Shown: positions 32,710 to 44,669 of the stretch, piece by piece
How the letters are laid out: every line of letters starts with the position of its first letter
Numbering within the stretch: the first letter of the stretch is position 1
The notes under the pieces: model-generated
Databases searched by the model: none
What the model saw: the letters and a program-made list of their open reading frames with translations, nothing else
Told to the model about the DNA's origin: nothing
Source: Trissonchulus latispiculum
Taxonomy: Eukaryota; Nematoda; Enoplea; Enoplida; Ironidae
NCBI GenBank assembly: GCA_030248195.1
Contig: JASAND010019989.1
Location: 1 to 64,000, forward strand
Length of the DNA stretch: 64,000 nt
Direction of reading: 5' to 3'
Program-made: the position numbers and the translations under genes

Positions 32710-34538
32710 CAGTGTTTTTTTTTCGCCGACGGCTTATGTGTAACGTTACACACCTCTCCCAAATTTTTTGCTATTTTTCAGAAAAAAGTGTGTAACTACC
32801 TAAAAATTCCTAATTTACGCGCGTTTTGCTTAACACATGTATACAATTTTATAGTTAACAAAATTATTCCGTTAAAAAATTATAAGTAAAATTTTAACAT
32901 CTTATATATTTACAGCAATATATATACTTATAGTGTCACCAAATCATATCGACAAAATTAAAAAATTGAGCAGCTATAGAGGTCGGGGAAAAAAACCAAC
33001 CCGCAAGTGGTGGGGAAAAAAACCAACCCCCCGTTTGGGCGATGGGGATGAGCTAGCGGGCTCAAATTTTGCATGCAAGTTGGTAGGACCCATCCCACCT
33101 ACCACACCAAATTTGAGCTAAATCGGACCACTTTTGAGCATTTTGTGACATTTTGAAAATTTTGGCATTTTTGACCCCCCAAAAATTCAAAATTTGCCTA
33201 TTTTTGAAGGCCTGTAAAAAATTTTTCATAGCAGTTAGATAATAACTTTTAATAGTTTCTATGAGAACAACATGTGCTCTTTCCAAAAATGTCGGTCTCG
33301 CCTTCCTGCGACGCTTGGCAAGCTGCCAGCAGAATTTTTACAAAATGGGAAAAAACCAAGGGGTGGGAAAAAAACCAATTTTTGCTTTTGCTGCCAAACT
33401 CCCAAAAATGGTTCTTAGTTGCTCAAAAGTCATCCACATAGCAAGTTTAATGCGTTCTTTCACGTGAACAGCTCAAAATTGCATTTGGACTTGGCAATTT
33501 TGTGCTAGACGGTAAAAACCTCATTTCGGCGGATCGGCTGTTTGGCTCAGCTAAAGCGGCCAAAAAGTACTCTGGGACAAAGAAATACGCGAAAAAACAC
33601 AGAAACAACGTTTATTTTAATTTATTTCATCGAATTTCGAAAGATTTACAAATTTTTGCATTTTAACATAGAAACTGGCAAATTTGATGAAACCTAGCCA
33701 GTTGATGCTGCAAATTTTTATGTTTGATTTTCTCACTTATTATAAGGAATATCGCAAAAATAACTGCAGATATGAAGTCAGCGACGCCGATTTTACCTGT
33801 CGCATGCATAAAATCGCTAATATGAGTTACCCTGACCGAATACTGGGGTTGGTTTTTTTCCCACCGGTTGGTTTTTTTCCCGCCATTGGTTTTTTTACCC
33901 CGGCTAATTAACCGTTAATTACTAATTAACGACAGGACCTAGAGAGGCGATTTATATACCAAAATGACAGTCTAGACAGGGCTTGATAAGAAAATAATTT
34001 GTAGCCGGATTGCTCCACTGGGTAGTTCTGCAGAGTCCAAAAAGTGACTACCTTGGTTTTTTCCCCGACCTCAATACATCGATGATTTGCATTTATTGGT
34101 TTTGACTTGATAGAAAGAAGGAAAACACCAGTGCACCGAAGGAGCATAATTTTTCGAAAGGCCTCCTGTAGCACAAAACTTGGCAAGGAACCAGTTAAAT
34201 TTTGTTTCATAAGCTGAAGAATTTTGGTGCGTACGCGTTTTAATAAAAGAACGAACAAATATAGCAAATATAATATGCATATAACTAATATATATATACT
34301 TAAATAATACCGAAAATAAAATGCAAGACAGGGTGCAAAAGGGGGGGTCTGGGGGGCGAAGCCCCCCAGAAACGGTAAATATGTGGAAACAAATGAATGA
34401 GCATTGGAAAAAGTTCCGACCATTTGGTAAAATTTGTCCAAAATTTTGGTGTAACGTTACACAGTCGCCAAAATTTTTTTGCTATTTTCCAGAAAAAAGT
34501 GTGTAATTACACGCGTTTTTGAGCAAAAAAAAACACTG
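32710..34538. mobile_element. hAT-like element with TSD GTCATAAA
   Basis: It begins CAGTGTTTTTTTTTCGCC and ends GAGCAAAAAAAAACACTG. A perfect duplication GTCATAAA lies at 32702-32709 and 34539-34546. Both subterminal regions carry the palindrome GTGTAACGTTACAC (near 32741 and 34450) and a TTTGCTATTTTYCAGAAAAA block. No transposase frame is seen in 1.8 kb, and part of the interior is a second element (32979-34072). Confidence 0.88.
32979..34072. mobile_element. TIR element nested in the hAT-like element
   Basis: GAGGTCGGGGAAAAAAACCA at the left is mirrored by TTGGTTTTTTCCCCGACCTC at the right. Further GGGAAAAAAACCAA words lie at about 33010, 33345, 33365, 33850 and 33870 in both orientations. 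No target duplication was found, so the boundaries are less certain than for the host element. Confidence 0.6.
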
Positions 34539-34906
34539 GTCATAAATAGAATTTTTTCAAAACTGGTCAAATTTGGTATATATCAAATGAGAGCTCTAAG
34601 TGAGTTGAAGCTTTTGTCATAGAACTGCGAATCCAAAGTGGCTGTAGAGCGCTGTGGTGGGGTGGGGACTTAAGCGATTTTGGGTCAAAAATAGATTTTC
34701 AAAAGTCGTCAAATTTGGTGTTAAAATGAAAGCCCGAAGTGAACTGAAGAACTTTCGCCATGGAATCATCTACCAAAACTTGCGTATTTATCGGCTTTAT
34801 TTATTTATTCGGATTTATCTCTTTACTTTCTCAACCGGAATTTAAAGGATAGACACAGGCCCAACACACATATTATCCCCTTTTCTGCGGAGAATTTTTT
34901 ACTTGT

Positions 34907-36135
34907 TACGTTGGCTAGGTTTTAAATAATATGGGAGGGACGGAGATGTTTTAAAAGTCAAGAGGATAAGTTAAAAGTGCACTCGTATGGAGCAGTTTCG
35001 CTGAAAAATTCATATTCACTGCCACTCAGGCTTCACATAATAATGACACGTGTAGACTTAGCTTCTATATACATTCTTCAATTTCTCATTCTACATTCTC
35101 CAGCTATCTATCGATGAATTTTGAAATTTAAAGTAGTTGCATATTGTGTTAAGGGGGGGGGGGTCCACCATGAAAAATTCTATGGTCACGGATTTTGCTC
35201 ATTTTCACACAAAATTTTGTCACATATGTCCTGCATATCGAGTTTCAATTTTGAGTAGTTTCGTTCAGTACTTAACGAGTAAGCGGCTATTAATTGCATG
35301 CAATTTGAAAACAGGTAAAAACTGCGGTGGCACAGCAAATAAAGGCACTTTACACCTGAACCTCCTTGAGAATGGCGCTTTATTCGGTCGTATGTTTGCT
35401 ATCTGATGCAAACAAAGAAGTTAGGGTAGCTTTTAATGGGAAAACTTTTCTTTATGACTTTATTTAGCGATTTTATGGAGTAGCACCGGCGCTGGAAAGC
35501 CTTGACCACGAAAATTATTTAACGCTCGATAACTTGAATTTGGTTCATTTGCGGGCAATGGTCCAAGAAGAAAAAATGTTCCCGACAATGAGAGCTTTCG
35601 ATTGACATAAAATTTAACATATTTCGGAAAATTTGAAAAATCGCTATTTTTGAGGTTATGGTTGTCAGACCCTCATATTTGACCCCATCGACCAATTGGG
35701 TTCACTAACCTGCACCATTTGTGCCCAAACTTGACCTAAACTCATCAATAATGGTGCGCAAGTAGATAGTCAGACATTTTATAGGTCTGTGATGCCATAG
35801 CTCTATGTTATTTGCCAAAAAACTGGAATTTCCGAAATTTTGCTAAAAATTGATATTTCTGCGCCAGAGAAATCTCGAAATCGGACAGAGCTAACCAGGA
35901 TCAATTGGTACCGTTCGAATTGTCTTGTCATAAGCTGTGATTTGTAGGAAGTAGAATTTTTAATTAGGCCTTACAGCTTTCAGAATATTTCATCAAACTT
36001 GCTGAACCCAGTTTTAACATTGCAAAACAGTCAAATTTGGCTGTTCGCAAACTTAAAAAATTAATTAAAAATTTTTGAAGACCTAAATTAAAATTCTGCT
36101 TCCTACAAATCACCCTTCGAGATCGTATTTATGAT
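34907..36135. other. AT-rich stretch with an R6 end and a short inverted pair
   Basis: A TTAA-G(10)-TCC start at 35149 is followed by GATTTTGCTCATTTTCACA, so this is an end of the R6 family without a seen partner. Inverted segments at 35939-35973 and 36078-36110 (TGATTTGTAGGAAG against CTTCCTACAAATCA) form a hairpin of about 170 bp. There is no recognisable gene. Confidence 0.5.
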
Positions 36136-37318
36136 ACAAGTAACAAAAATGCTCCGCACAAAAGGGGATAATATGTGTGTTGGGCCTATGTCTGTCGTTT
36201 AATCCGGTTGAGAAAGAAAGTATATAAATCCGACACAGCAAGTTTGGGTGGGTGGTTCTATGGCGAAAGTTGTTCAGTTCGACGCGGGCCTTCATTTGAC
36301 TCGAAATTTGACCACTTTTGAAAATTTTAATTTTTGACCCAAAATCGCACTAAGTCCCCACCCCACCCCACCACAGGCCTCCACAGCCACTTTAGGTATG
36401 CACTTCTATGACAAAAGTAGCTCAGTTCGATGCGGGCTTTCATTTGGTACCAAATTTGACCACTTTTGAAAAATTTTAGTTTTGACCACTTGACCCACTA
36501 CCCGATTTACCCTTCAAACGGCAAAGTGGAGCCAGTCCAGCAAAATGGGTGGGTCGGACGGCAAAACGGACTCCGGAAATGAGCTGGGCGCACCAGAAAA
36601 CCCCTATGGACAAAGTTTTGAGAGGCTATGCACAGTCCTATATGGTGTTCTTGGAAGTCGGTACCGACTTGACCCTCCCGACAGCAAAGTGGAACCAGCC
36701 CAGCAATATGGGTGGGTCCGACGGCAAAACTGCTTACGGGAATCAATTCGCCGTGCCGGAAAACCTTTGTATGAAAGAATTGAGCTTTCTAAGTTGAATA
36801 CACAGCGAGAAATTTCGATTTTTCATTTTTCGAATTTTCACCATTTTTGACCGGCCACTGTGGTCGCATGGGAAGTGATAGAGAAACGAGACTTAGCTAT
36901 TTAGTTAGTTCAATATATGTAGTTTCTGAATATAAAAAGAAATCGGCTCCAGCTCTTAACGTTCGAGCTGCTCAGCGACCACAAAAATGATCACTTTTCG
37001 CTCTGAGCCGACTTTGCGGCGCCGCTGCGGCGCTGTGGCGCACCTGCGGCGCAAAAAAAGTAGCGATTCTTAAATGGCGCATGGGGTACTACCAGACCCT
37101 ATACCCCTTTAGGTCCGGCCTCCGCTGCAGATTACGTGAAAGAGGCGGAAAGTCAGGACAATACGACCATTAAATAGGAGAAACCGGAAAAAAAACATCG
37201 CCGCCATAACCGGTCCGGGGCACAACTTTTTAACGGAAAGTGATACGGGGCTGAAACTTCGCACACATACTAAACTCGATGTGCTCTACAATTTGCGCAT
37301 GAAATCTGTGCAGGATCT
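36136..37318 (-). repeat. R1 copy, inverted orientation, hairpin end missing
   Basis: Read on the minus strand it runs from CTGCGCAG-type sequence through GCGCCGCAG-rich, 163-bp and 147-bp minisatellite parts to the terminus, seen here as ACAAGTAACAAAAATGCTCC at 36136-36155. It has fewer minisatellite units than the 62215-63964 copy and lacks the hairpin end. Confidence 0.8.
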
Positions 37319-37445
37319 GGATCTGTAAGTGTAATGTGTTATAAAGTCTAGTCCTCTGCCCTCTCTTAAAACCTATTTTTCATAGTTTTGTTATCTTATA
37401 GATATATAGGTATATACCTTTTTCAATTAGTCTTATAATTTATGA

Positions 37446-37586
<141 letters not shown>

Positions 37587-38450
37587 TAATTGCCCCATAT
37601 GCATATGGGGCAAGTGATTTTACCCCATGCATATGGGGCAAGTGATTTTACTCTATATGCATATGGACCAACATCTTTGCCCCGGTGCACATGGGGCAAA
37701 GATCTTTTGCCCCAAATGGAAATATCAGCAATTCTGAGTAATTTTTCTCATCTCAAACGTTAGTTCGTGCAAAAATTTTGAATAGCATGATTAGCAAAAA
37801 TAATAAATTCAAAAGCTATAATTTCTTGATTTGGAATTTTTCAGATTTTCTGAGTTTACTATTTTTGGTGATGATAGTTTAGGCTTATATAAATTGATTA
37901 ATAATAAATTCTGCGATTGAAACTGAATATTCGCAACATAAAAATTTTATTCCCAATCAAAATATTGCAAACTATAAAACTGCAAATTAACTCATTTCAA
38001 TAGATTTTGATATTAACTCAATTTGTGCCTAAATTGTCATCACCAAGAATAGTATATAAATTTAGAAAATTTGAAAAAAAATTGCAAATAAAGAAATCTT
38101 AGCTTTGAATTTATTATTTTTGCGAATCACAGTTGCATCTAGCTAATCTCGAAATTTTATTTTTTCGTACAAAAAACTCTCGTACAGCTCTAAGAATTTA
38201 CTAATTTTCATATTTTTATCAACGGAAGTTGCACTGTCAAAATTTTAAATTTTTTGAGAATTTCAAATCTAGAAATTTCATCTTCTGTAGTTTTCGACCT
38301 TCAATCCCAGTTTTGTATCAGTTTTGTATTTTAATATTGACGTAGTTTAATAATAATTTTGCAAGAACTAACTTCTCAAGTGAGAAAAATTATTCAGAAT
38401 TGCTGGTATTTCCATATTGGGCTAAAGATTTTTGTCCCATGTGCTCATGG

Positions 38451-39200
38451 CTAGGCTTTTTCTAGGCGAAAAAAGTGGGGGTGGGTAGAGTGGGGGGGAA
38501 GTCCAAAACGCTAAAAATGCAGTAAAATAGCCTGTTTTCTACACATACTGCCATAACTATGCTGGAAAGGGCTAAAAAATCGAGTTTGAGTCCCTAAATA
38601 GACGATTTTTGACCAAAAAATTCCAGCGACGCCGGAAAGTCTTTGACAATTTTGACCAAAAATCCTTAAAATTTGGCATTTCCTGGGCTGAAACTGAGTG
38701 GGGGGGGAGGGAGAGCCCAAAAATGTGGGGGTGGGGCCGAGTGGGGGGAACCCAAAAAGTGGAGGGATCGCCCCTGCCCGCCCCCCCATGGGCGGATCCA
38801 GGGGGCGGGCGGGGGCGCGGCCCGTTTCGGCGCGTTTCGCAGGTAGGAAAAATTAAGGAGGGAAAGAGGAAAAAGGGCAAAAAACCAAAAAATTTCGCGC
38901 TTTCGGCGCGAATTTTCTACTTTCTAAACGGATTTATGAAGGAAAAGCTTAAAATGCATCCGATTTTTACCATTTTTGCCTAAAAATGTCAAGCATTTTA
39001 AAAAATTTTCTCAGTTCTTCAGTATGAAAAGAATTAAAGATCTGAAGACCGATTTGATTGCAAAAACAAAAAATTTCTTTAACTTCTGGGGGGCGGGCTC
39101 CGCCCCCCAGACCCTCCCCCCCCCCCCGACGAAACAATTTTACCGTCCCCCCGTCACCAAATCCTGGATCCGCCAGTGCTCCCCCACTAAAAAAAGCCCA
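38451..39200. mobile_element. GTGGGG-family TIR element inserted in the foldback arm
   Basis: It starts CTAGGCTTTTTCTAGGCGAA and ends CCCCCACTAAAAAAAGCCCA, with a 6-bp duplication TCATGG at 38445-38450 and 39201-39206. Removing it and one TCATGG restores the symmetry of the surrounding foldback arms. It in turn contains a piece at about 38788-39178 bounded by GGCGGATCCAGG and CCTGGATCCGCC. Confidence 0.75.
38788..39178. mobile_element. GGCGGATCCAGG-ended MITE nested in the GTGGGG element
   Basis: The left end is CATGGGCGGATCCAGG and the right end CCTGGATCCGCCAGTG. The interior has CGCGCTTTCGGCGCG and GGGGGGCGGGCTCCGCCCCC hairpins. The flanks are C-homopolymers, so a target duplication cannot be judged. 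A truncated relative lies at 61533-61670. hAT-like ends are suspected. Confidence 0.6.
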
Positions 39201-40223
39201 TCATGGGGCAAAGAAGTTGGCCCATGTGCATATGGGATATGGGACAGAAATTCTTGCCCCATATGCTTATGGGGCAATTATACACATTGTCCGTAACATA
39301 AAGTTGTATGGATTTTAATAATTTTTATCTTTAATTACGTACAAGCAGAGATAGTCAAGGTTGAAGCAACATGCTCTGGGTTTACGTTTGTGGACTGGCT
39401 TTTTCCTAGGCAAAAATTCTGGGGGGGAAGTCTTCTGGGGTCCAGGTCTGGGGGGGGTTGCTCGGATTTCTGGGGGGGGGGGGCAGAAAATTTTTTAGAA
39501 AAATGTCTAAAAATAGCTATTTTTTGCTGCTGAGCTAAAAAATTGACTATTTTTAACTTAAATTTAAACTTCAAATAGCTAAAAAATACTTTAAAATGGG
39601 TAAAAATCCGGCGAAGCCTGAAAACATTTTCAAAATTTTTACCTCAAAACCCTATTGTTCCAGGCACTTTAGGGTTGGGGGGGAAGGCCCGAATCCTGGG
39701 GGGGCGACCCAAGTCTGGGGGGAACGGATTTCTGGGGGCCCCCAACCCCCCTCCCCCCTGTAGGGAAAAGCCAGGTCAAGGAGGCGCCCCCTTACTTTTT
39801 GTGCTCCAGCCCACTCGACCTCTTCCCCCCCCACACGGCCCAACCCCCACTTTTTCGGGCTTCTTCCCACTCAATGTTTTCATTTGCTCAAAAACGCGTG
39901 TAACTTTTTTCTTTTTGCACTTTTTGCACTTTTTTCTGGCAAATAGCAAAAATTTTTTGACGACTGTGTAACGTTACACAGAAGTTTTGCCGAATAGTGG
40001 GAACTTTTTCCAATGCTCATTAATTTGTTTCCACATATTTACCGTTTCTGTGGGGCTGCGCCCCCATATCCCCATTCTACACCCTTCTTATATTCTTACC
40101 TTACACTTAACAATCGGTTCGTCTTTACTACATTTGTTCATTCATTCACTTCCCTTGAGATAAAATTGCGTTTTTAATGTTAATAAATTTTTACTCGTTC
40201 TATCAGGTCAAAATCATCCCAAC

Positions 40224-41452
40224 CAGGCGCGTAGCCAGGGGGGGCAAGGGGGGCATGCCCCCCCCCCGAAATTGGGTTGCCCCTCGAAATAATCTGCCAT
40301 CAGGAAATATTTATGACGCAGACAGCAGCTGTAGACTGCGCTGAGCCTCCTAGAAATTGATGAAAATTAAAACAATTTACATACATAGAACTAAAATCCA
40401 AAATTTTTCGCGCCTTCGGCGCGAATTATTATTTCTTCGTCGTCAATTTTAAATGTCCTATCAATTTGCGTAATCACAAATGTTAATCTGATCTTAGTTC
40501 GTATAATGTAGTAAAGCTGGGTTTATTTTACTTGGGGGGGGGCGGGGGGGCGCGCCCCCCACTTTTTAGGCCCCCCCACTCGAGCACCTCCCCCCCACTC
40601 GGCCCCACCCCTCACTTTTTTGGGCTTCCCCCACTCACCCTAAGGTGCCCAGAAATTGCCAAATTTTTAGGATTTTTGGTCGAAATTTTCAAAATTTTTC
40701 CGGCTTCGCCGGAAATTTTTGATCAAAAATCGCCTTTTAGGTGCTAAAACTTGATTTTTGAGCACTTTTAAGCATACTTATAGCAGTGTGAGTGTATGTG
40801 GAAAACAGGCTATTTATACAGCATTTTTAGCATTTTGGCCCATTTTATCCCCCCCCACTTTTCGACCGGGGGCGTCCCCCCCCCCCACTAGTGTGGGGGG
40901 GGGCGTCCCCCCCCACTCACCCACCTTCACTTATTTTTGCCTAAAATAAACCCAGTAAAGTATGGTACTTTTTATAGTGTTTTGCTCAAAAAACGCGTAA
41001 GTACGTATATAATGTGCACACTTCTTCTGGAAAATAGCAAAAAATTTTTGGGTACCGTGTAGTGTAACGTTATTGAAGTTAGCATTTGTTCATTCACTTC
41101 CCAGATAAATTTCCGAATAGGCTTTCTGTTATTTAAACCAAACTATGTGCTGTTGATTATCCTACGAGAGGAAAAATGAGCTCAGAAAAGTTCATTTCAG
41201 GCAGCAAAAATAAAAAATTCTTCAACTTCTAGGGGGCTCCGCCCCCCAGATCCCCCAACTGGAATCAGTTGCGCAAATGATTCAAAGGGTGCATATTTAG
41301 TTTCCTACATCTCTTAAACATTGTTAATTTGAAGCTCGGAAAAATAAGCTAACGTAATAGAATGCTTGCGGTTCCCTTATTAACTGCCATAGTAAAGTCT
41401 GAAAAATGATGGCTTGCCCCCCCCCCGAAATTTTTTTCTGGCTACGCTAGTG
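40224..41452. mobile_element. hAT-like element with TSD ATCCCAAC
   Basis: The left end is CAGGCGCGTAGCCAGG and the right end CTGGCTACGCTAGTG. A perfect duplication ATCCCAAC lies at 40216-40223 and 41453-41460. It is the same family, in opposite orientation, as 43532-47643: both carry CAGACAGCAGCTGTAGACTG, a CGCGCCTTCGGCGCG hairpin and a GGGGGCTCCGCCCCCC hairpin. It hosts the insertion 40517-40955 and has no transposase. Confidence 0.9.
40517..40955. mobile_element. GTGGGG-family TIR element with TSD TAAAG
   Basis: CTGGGTTTATTTTA and TAAAATAAACCCAG are perfect inverted ends. TAAAG flanks it at 40512-40516 and 40956-40960. The related element at 43532-47643 has the empty site with a single TAAAG (minus strand, near 44655-44660), which confirms the boundaries. 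The interior is C/G-homopolymer rich with a CCGGCTTCGCCGG hairpin. Confidence 0.88.
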
Positions 41453-42187
41453 ATCCCAACTAAATCTTGTTGCTGCTTTTCCTTTCTCTAGCTAACGTTC
41501 CTATGAATGCAGCTCGTTGCGTTGCAATTGCTTAATTTTTAACTTTGTCTTGTTGATTTGGTGATGCTTCACCAATTTTTGCTGTAAATTTGAGTTTTCA
41601 ATTTTCACTTTGCTTCGAAAACACCGCGAAATAATTAGTTCCCATTACCAATATACTTATACGTGGTAAACAAAACGGGAGAAAATTAGAAATTTTTAGG
41701 TAGTTACACACTTTTTTCTGAAAAATAGCTAAAATTTTTGGCGAGGTGTGTAACATTACACAAGCCGTCGGCAAAATAAAAAACACTGTTCCAAGGTGCC
41801 CAGAAAACGCCAAATTTTAAGGACATTTGGTCAAAATTTTCTGGCTTCGCCGGATTTTTTGGTCAAATACAGCAAAAAAGTCAGAATAAACCGCATAAAC
41901 TGAAAATGCAGAACGATGGTAATTAAATCTTGCTCCAACAGTGTCAGAAAAGTCTGACTTCCAGTTGAAAGAAAGGTTTTACTGGGAGGGGGGCTTTGGG
42001 GGACCCCACTCGGTCCCCTCCCCACGTTTTTGGACTGCTCAATTTTTGAGTATATATATACTTTTTAGCATAGTTATAGTAGTATATGTAGAAAACAGGC
42101 TATTTTTGACATTTTCAGACCATTTTATCCCCCCCCCACGGTTTGGTCCTCTCCTCATCCCACTTTTTTCACCTAAAATAAACCCAG

Positions 42188-42789
42188 CTGCTTACAACTG
42201 GTTCGGGCATTCGCGTGCTCATGGACGATCGATCGAAATCGCTGGGCTGGGCAGAAACTTTTCCTGTAACGTTGCAGGGGTTTTTCCGATACCTTATTTT
42301 GCCAATTAGTGGCCCGGCCAACCCAATATAATGCCCAGCGAAGAGATTGTGCTTTTTAGGATTTATCAATGCTCTCTTTACTGGCTTTTAGACTCTCAAA
42401 TTATAAAGGTAGCAGTGAGTGGTTCAGCTACATTTCAAGCGAAAACTAGTCGAGCAGCTTTTTCTCCTTGCAGAAGTTTACAGTTTATTTACAGAATTTA
42501 TTTAAAATGGACAAAGCTGCCGTAATCTGCTGGCTTCATAAATACCTCCCATGGCCGTTTTTTTCAAGAGGAGGCTGTTTTCTTACATTAAAATATATAA
42601 ATCTTCCCATGGGCCACTGCTTGGCGTATATAATACTTAGGTAGGTAGCGCGTAACGTAAAATATAAGTACTTGCCGAAATGTATTAAGAAGTGACATCG
42701 AAATTTAGAACACTGTACTCTTCAGAAATTAAAAAACATTGAAAATGTTTTCATATTCCCCATTTCGTCTCAAAAACGTATCGCGGAGT
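42188..42789. other. Unassigned sequence
   Basis: There is no recognisable gene or repeat. It ends at the long TA microsatellite. Confidence 0.4.

Positions 42790-42877
<88 letters not shown>
42790..42877. repeat. (TA)n(TG)n compound microsatellite
   Basis: A TA run of about 70 bp is followed by about nine TG units. Confidence 0.95.
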
Positions 42878-44669
42878 TGTTTTAAATCAAGCTGTTAACG
42901 CAACATCTTGAAACTATGCCATGGTTGTAGACCACCCACTTGGTAGTTTTGGTATTTTTGCCGTGGGGGTGTGGGGTTTGAAACGCCATTATGGTGCTTG
43001 AACAATTGTATTTCAGTTTGGCATATTTTAGGTCAGCTTTGTTCTCACGTTTGTTGGAGCTTTTGCGGTAAGCTAGCTTCCTTTATTGTGATCTAACTAT
43101 ACATTGATTTGGATGATTAAGGGGGGGTCACTTTGGTCAAAAATAGGTGGTCACGGATTTCGCTCATTTTCACACATAATAAATGCCCCCATGTTCTCAA
43201 AAATAATTTAGAATATTAGAGTTCGAAATCAATCGGTGACAGAGTTCAAATCAGTTCATTCAGGTTCAAATCCGGAAACTTGAAAATTCCGGTGATGAGC
43301 CCTGCAAGGTCAGGTGGAGACCAAACGCTACCGAAAACAGGGTTAACCGATACTCCAAATTAAAGCCATTACTAAGGTAATATTTGAGTGCAGTCGTGGC
43401 TCAAGGCCAGCTATCAAGGCGTTCATAATGCATGCTTGAGTGATACACTGACCAAACCTTGCAGGACTGCCCAGTATAACTTTAACTCGTTCTATCTTGC
43501 ACAGACAACATTTTAGACCCATGGTTCTATGCACTAGCGTAGCCAGAAAAAAGTTTCGGGGGGGGCAAGCCAAAATTTTTCAGACTTAACTGTGGCAGTT
43601 AAAAAGGGAACAGCAAGCATTTATTGCGTTAGCTTGTTTTTCCGGGCTTCCATTCAACGATTTTTAAGAGATATAGGAAATTAAAAATGCACCCCTTTAA
43701 ATTATTTGAGCAACTGACACCAGTTGGGGGGGTCTGGGGGCGGAGCCCCCCAGCAGTTGAAGTATTTTTTCATTTTGCTGCCTGAAGTGAATTTTTCTGA
43801 GCTGGCCCTACAGGCCCAAGTATACATTCCACCTCACCCAGCTGCACAAAGTGTAACTTTTCAGTGCCACTTTCAAAGTTATGTTTTTTCAGCTTGGGTG
43901 AGTTGGGTGACTTGTGTGAGTTGGTAAAAACAAAGCATGACTAGAGCGTATTGAGATTTGATCACATGCTACAGTAGGTGCTAAGTGCTAAGAGTAAAGA
44001 TCTGATCGTACACTACATATCTGTTAGTTATTACTTGGTATCCGGGGGGGCGGCCCCCTGGTTTAGTTTTTTCCTCTCATAAAAATGTGCTGTTGAATCC
44101 TATGAATTTTGAGGAGCACCGACGGCTTGCTAGCTATAGATGATCAGATCGCAAGAAGTCGCACTTTTTGCTCACAAAACTCACCCAATTCACCCAAGCT
44201 GAAAAAGTGAAACTTTTTGCACAAGCCCACAGCTTGCCAATTACAGGATCAAGTCGCAAGAAGTCGCACTTTTTGCTCACCCAACTCACCCAAGCTAAAA
44301 AAGTGAAACTTGAAACATCAATAACAAAAACTATGAAACTTGAAACATCAATAACAAAAACTAACTATGATGGCACGAAACGATCAAGGCTGGACACAAA
44401 CTGTAACTTTAGGGGGGATATATATTCTGTACTTGGGCCACTTTGGCCTCCTGTAGGATAATCAACAGCACATTAGTTTGGCTTAAATAACAGAAAGCCT
44501 ATTCGTAAATTTATCGTAAGGGAAGTGAATGAATGAACAAATGCTAACTTCTATAGCGTTACACGGTAGCCAAACATTTTTTGCTATTTTCCAGAAAAAG
44601 TGTGTACATCTATACTTACGTGTTTTCTGAGCAAAACACGGTAAAAAGTATCATACTTTACTACATTAT

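Larger units (their letters stand above)
32386..34906 (+). repeat. R1 copy interrupted by a hAT-like insertion
   Basis: Positions 32386-32709 hold the end of the 163-bp unit and about one 147-bp unit. The R1 sequence resumes at 34547 and runs to the GCGGAGAATTTTTTACTTGT end at 34906. The join falls inside GGGTCATAAA..., exactly where the 8-bp duplication of the inserted element lies. The 5' part of R1, including its hairpin, is missing. Confidence 0.75.
39872..41788. mobile_element. hAT-like element, relative of 32710-34538
   Basis: The left end is CAATGTTTTCATTTGCTCAA and the right end CAAAATAAAAAACACTG. GTGTAACGTTACAC occurs near 39966 and a diverged form near 41752, as in the element at 32710. 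Its flanks join the two halves of a GTGGGG-family element. The target duplication is not convincing, so the ends are approximate. It hosts the insertion at 40224. Confidence 0.6.
39376..42187. mobile_element. Outer GTGGGG-family element hosting nested insertions
   Basis: CTGGGTTTA at 39376 and TAAAATAAACCCAG ending at 42187 are the family's termini. The internal sequence breaks at CCCACTC (39871) and resumes at TTCCAAGGTGCCCAG (41789), matching the uninterrupted order seen at 40636-40660. Another TIR pair (CTGGCTTTTTCCTAGG at 39395, TAGGGAAAAGCCAG ending 39774) lies inside its left part. The outer boundaries lack a clear duplication. Confidence 0.5.
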
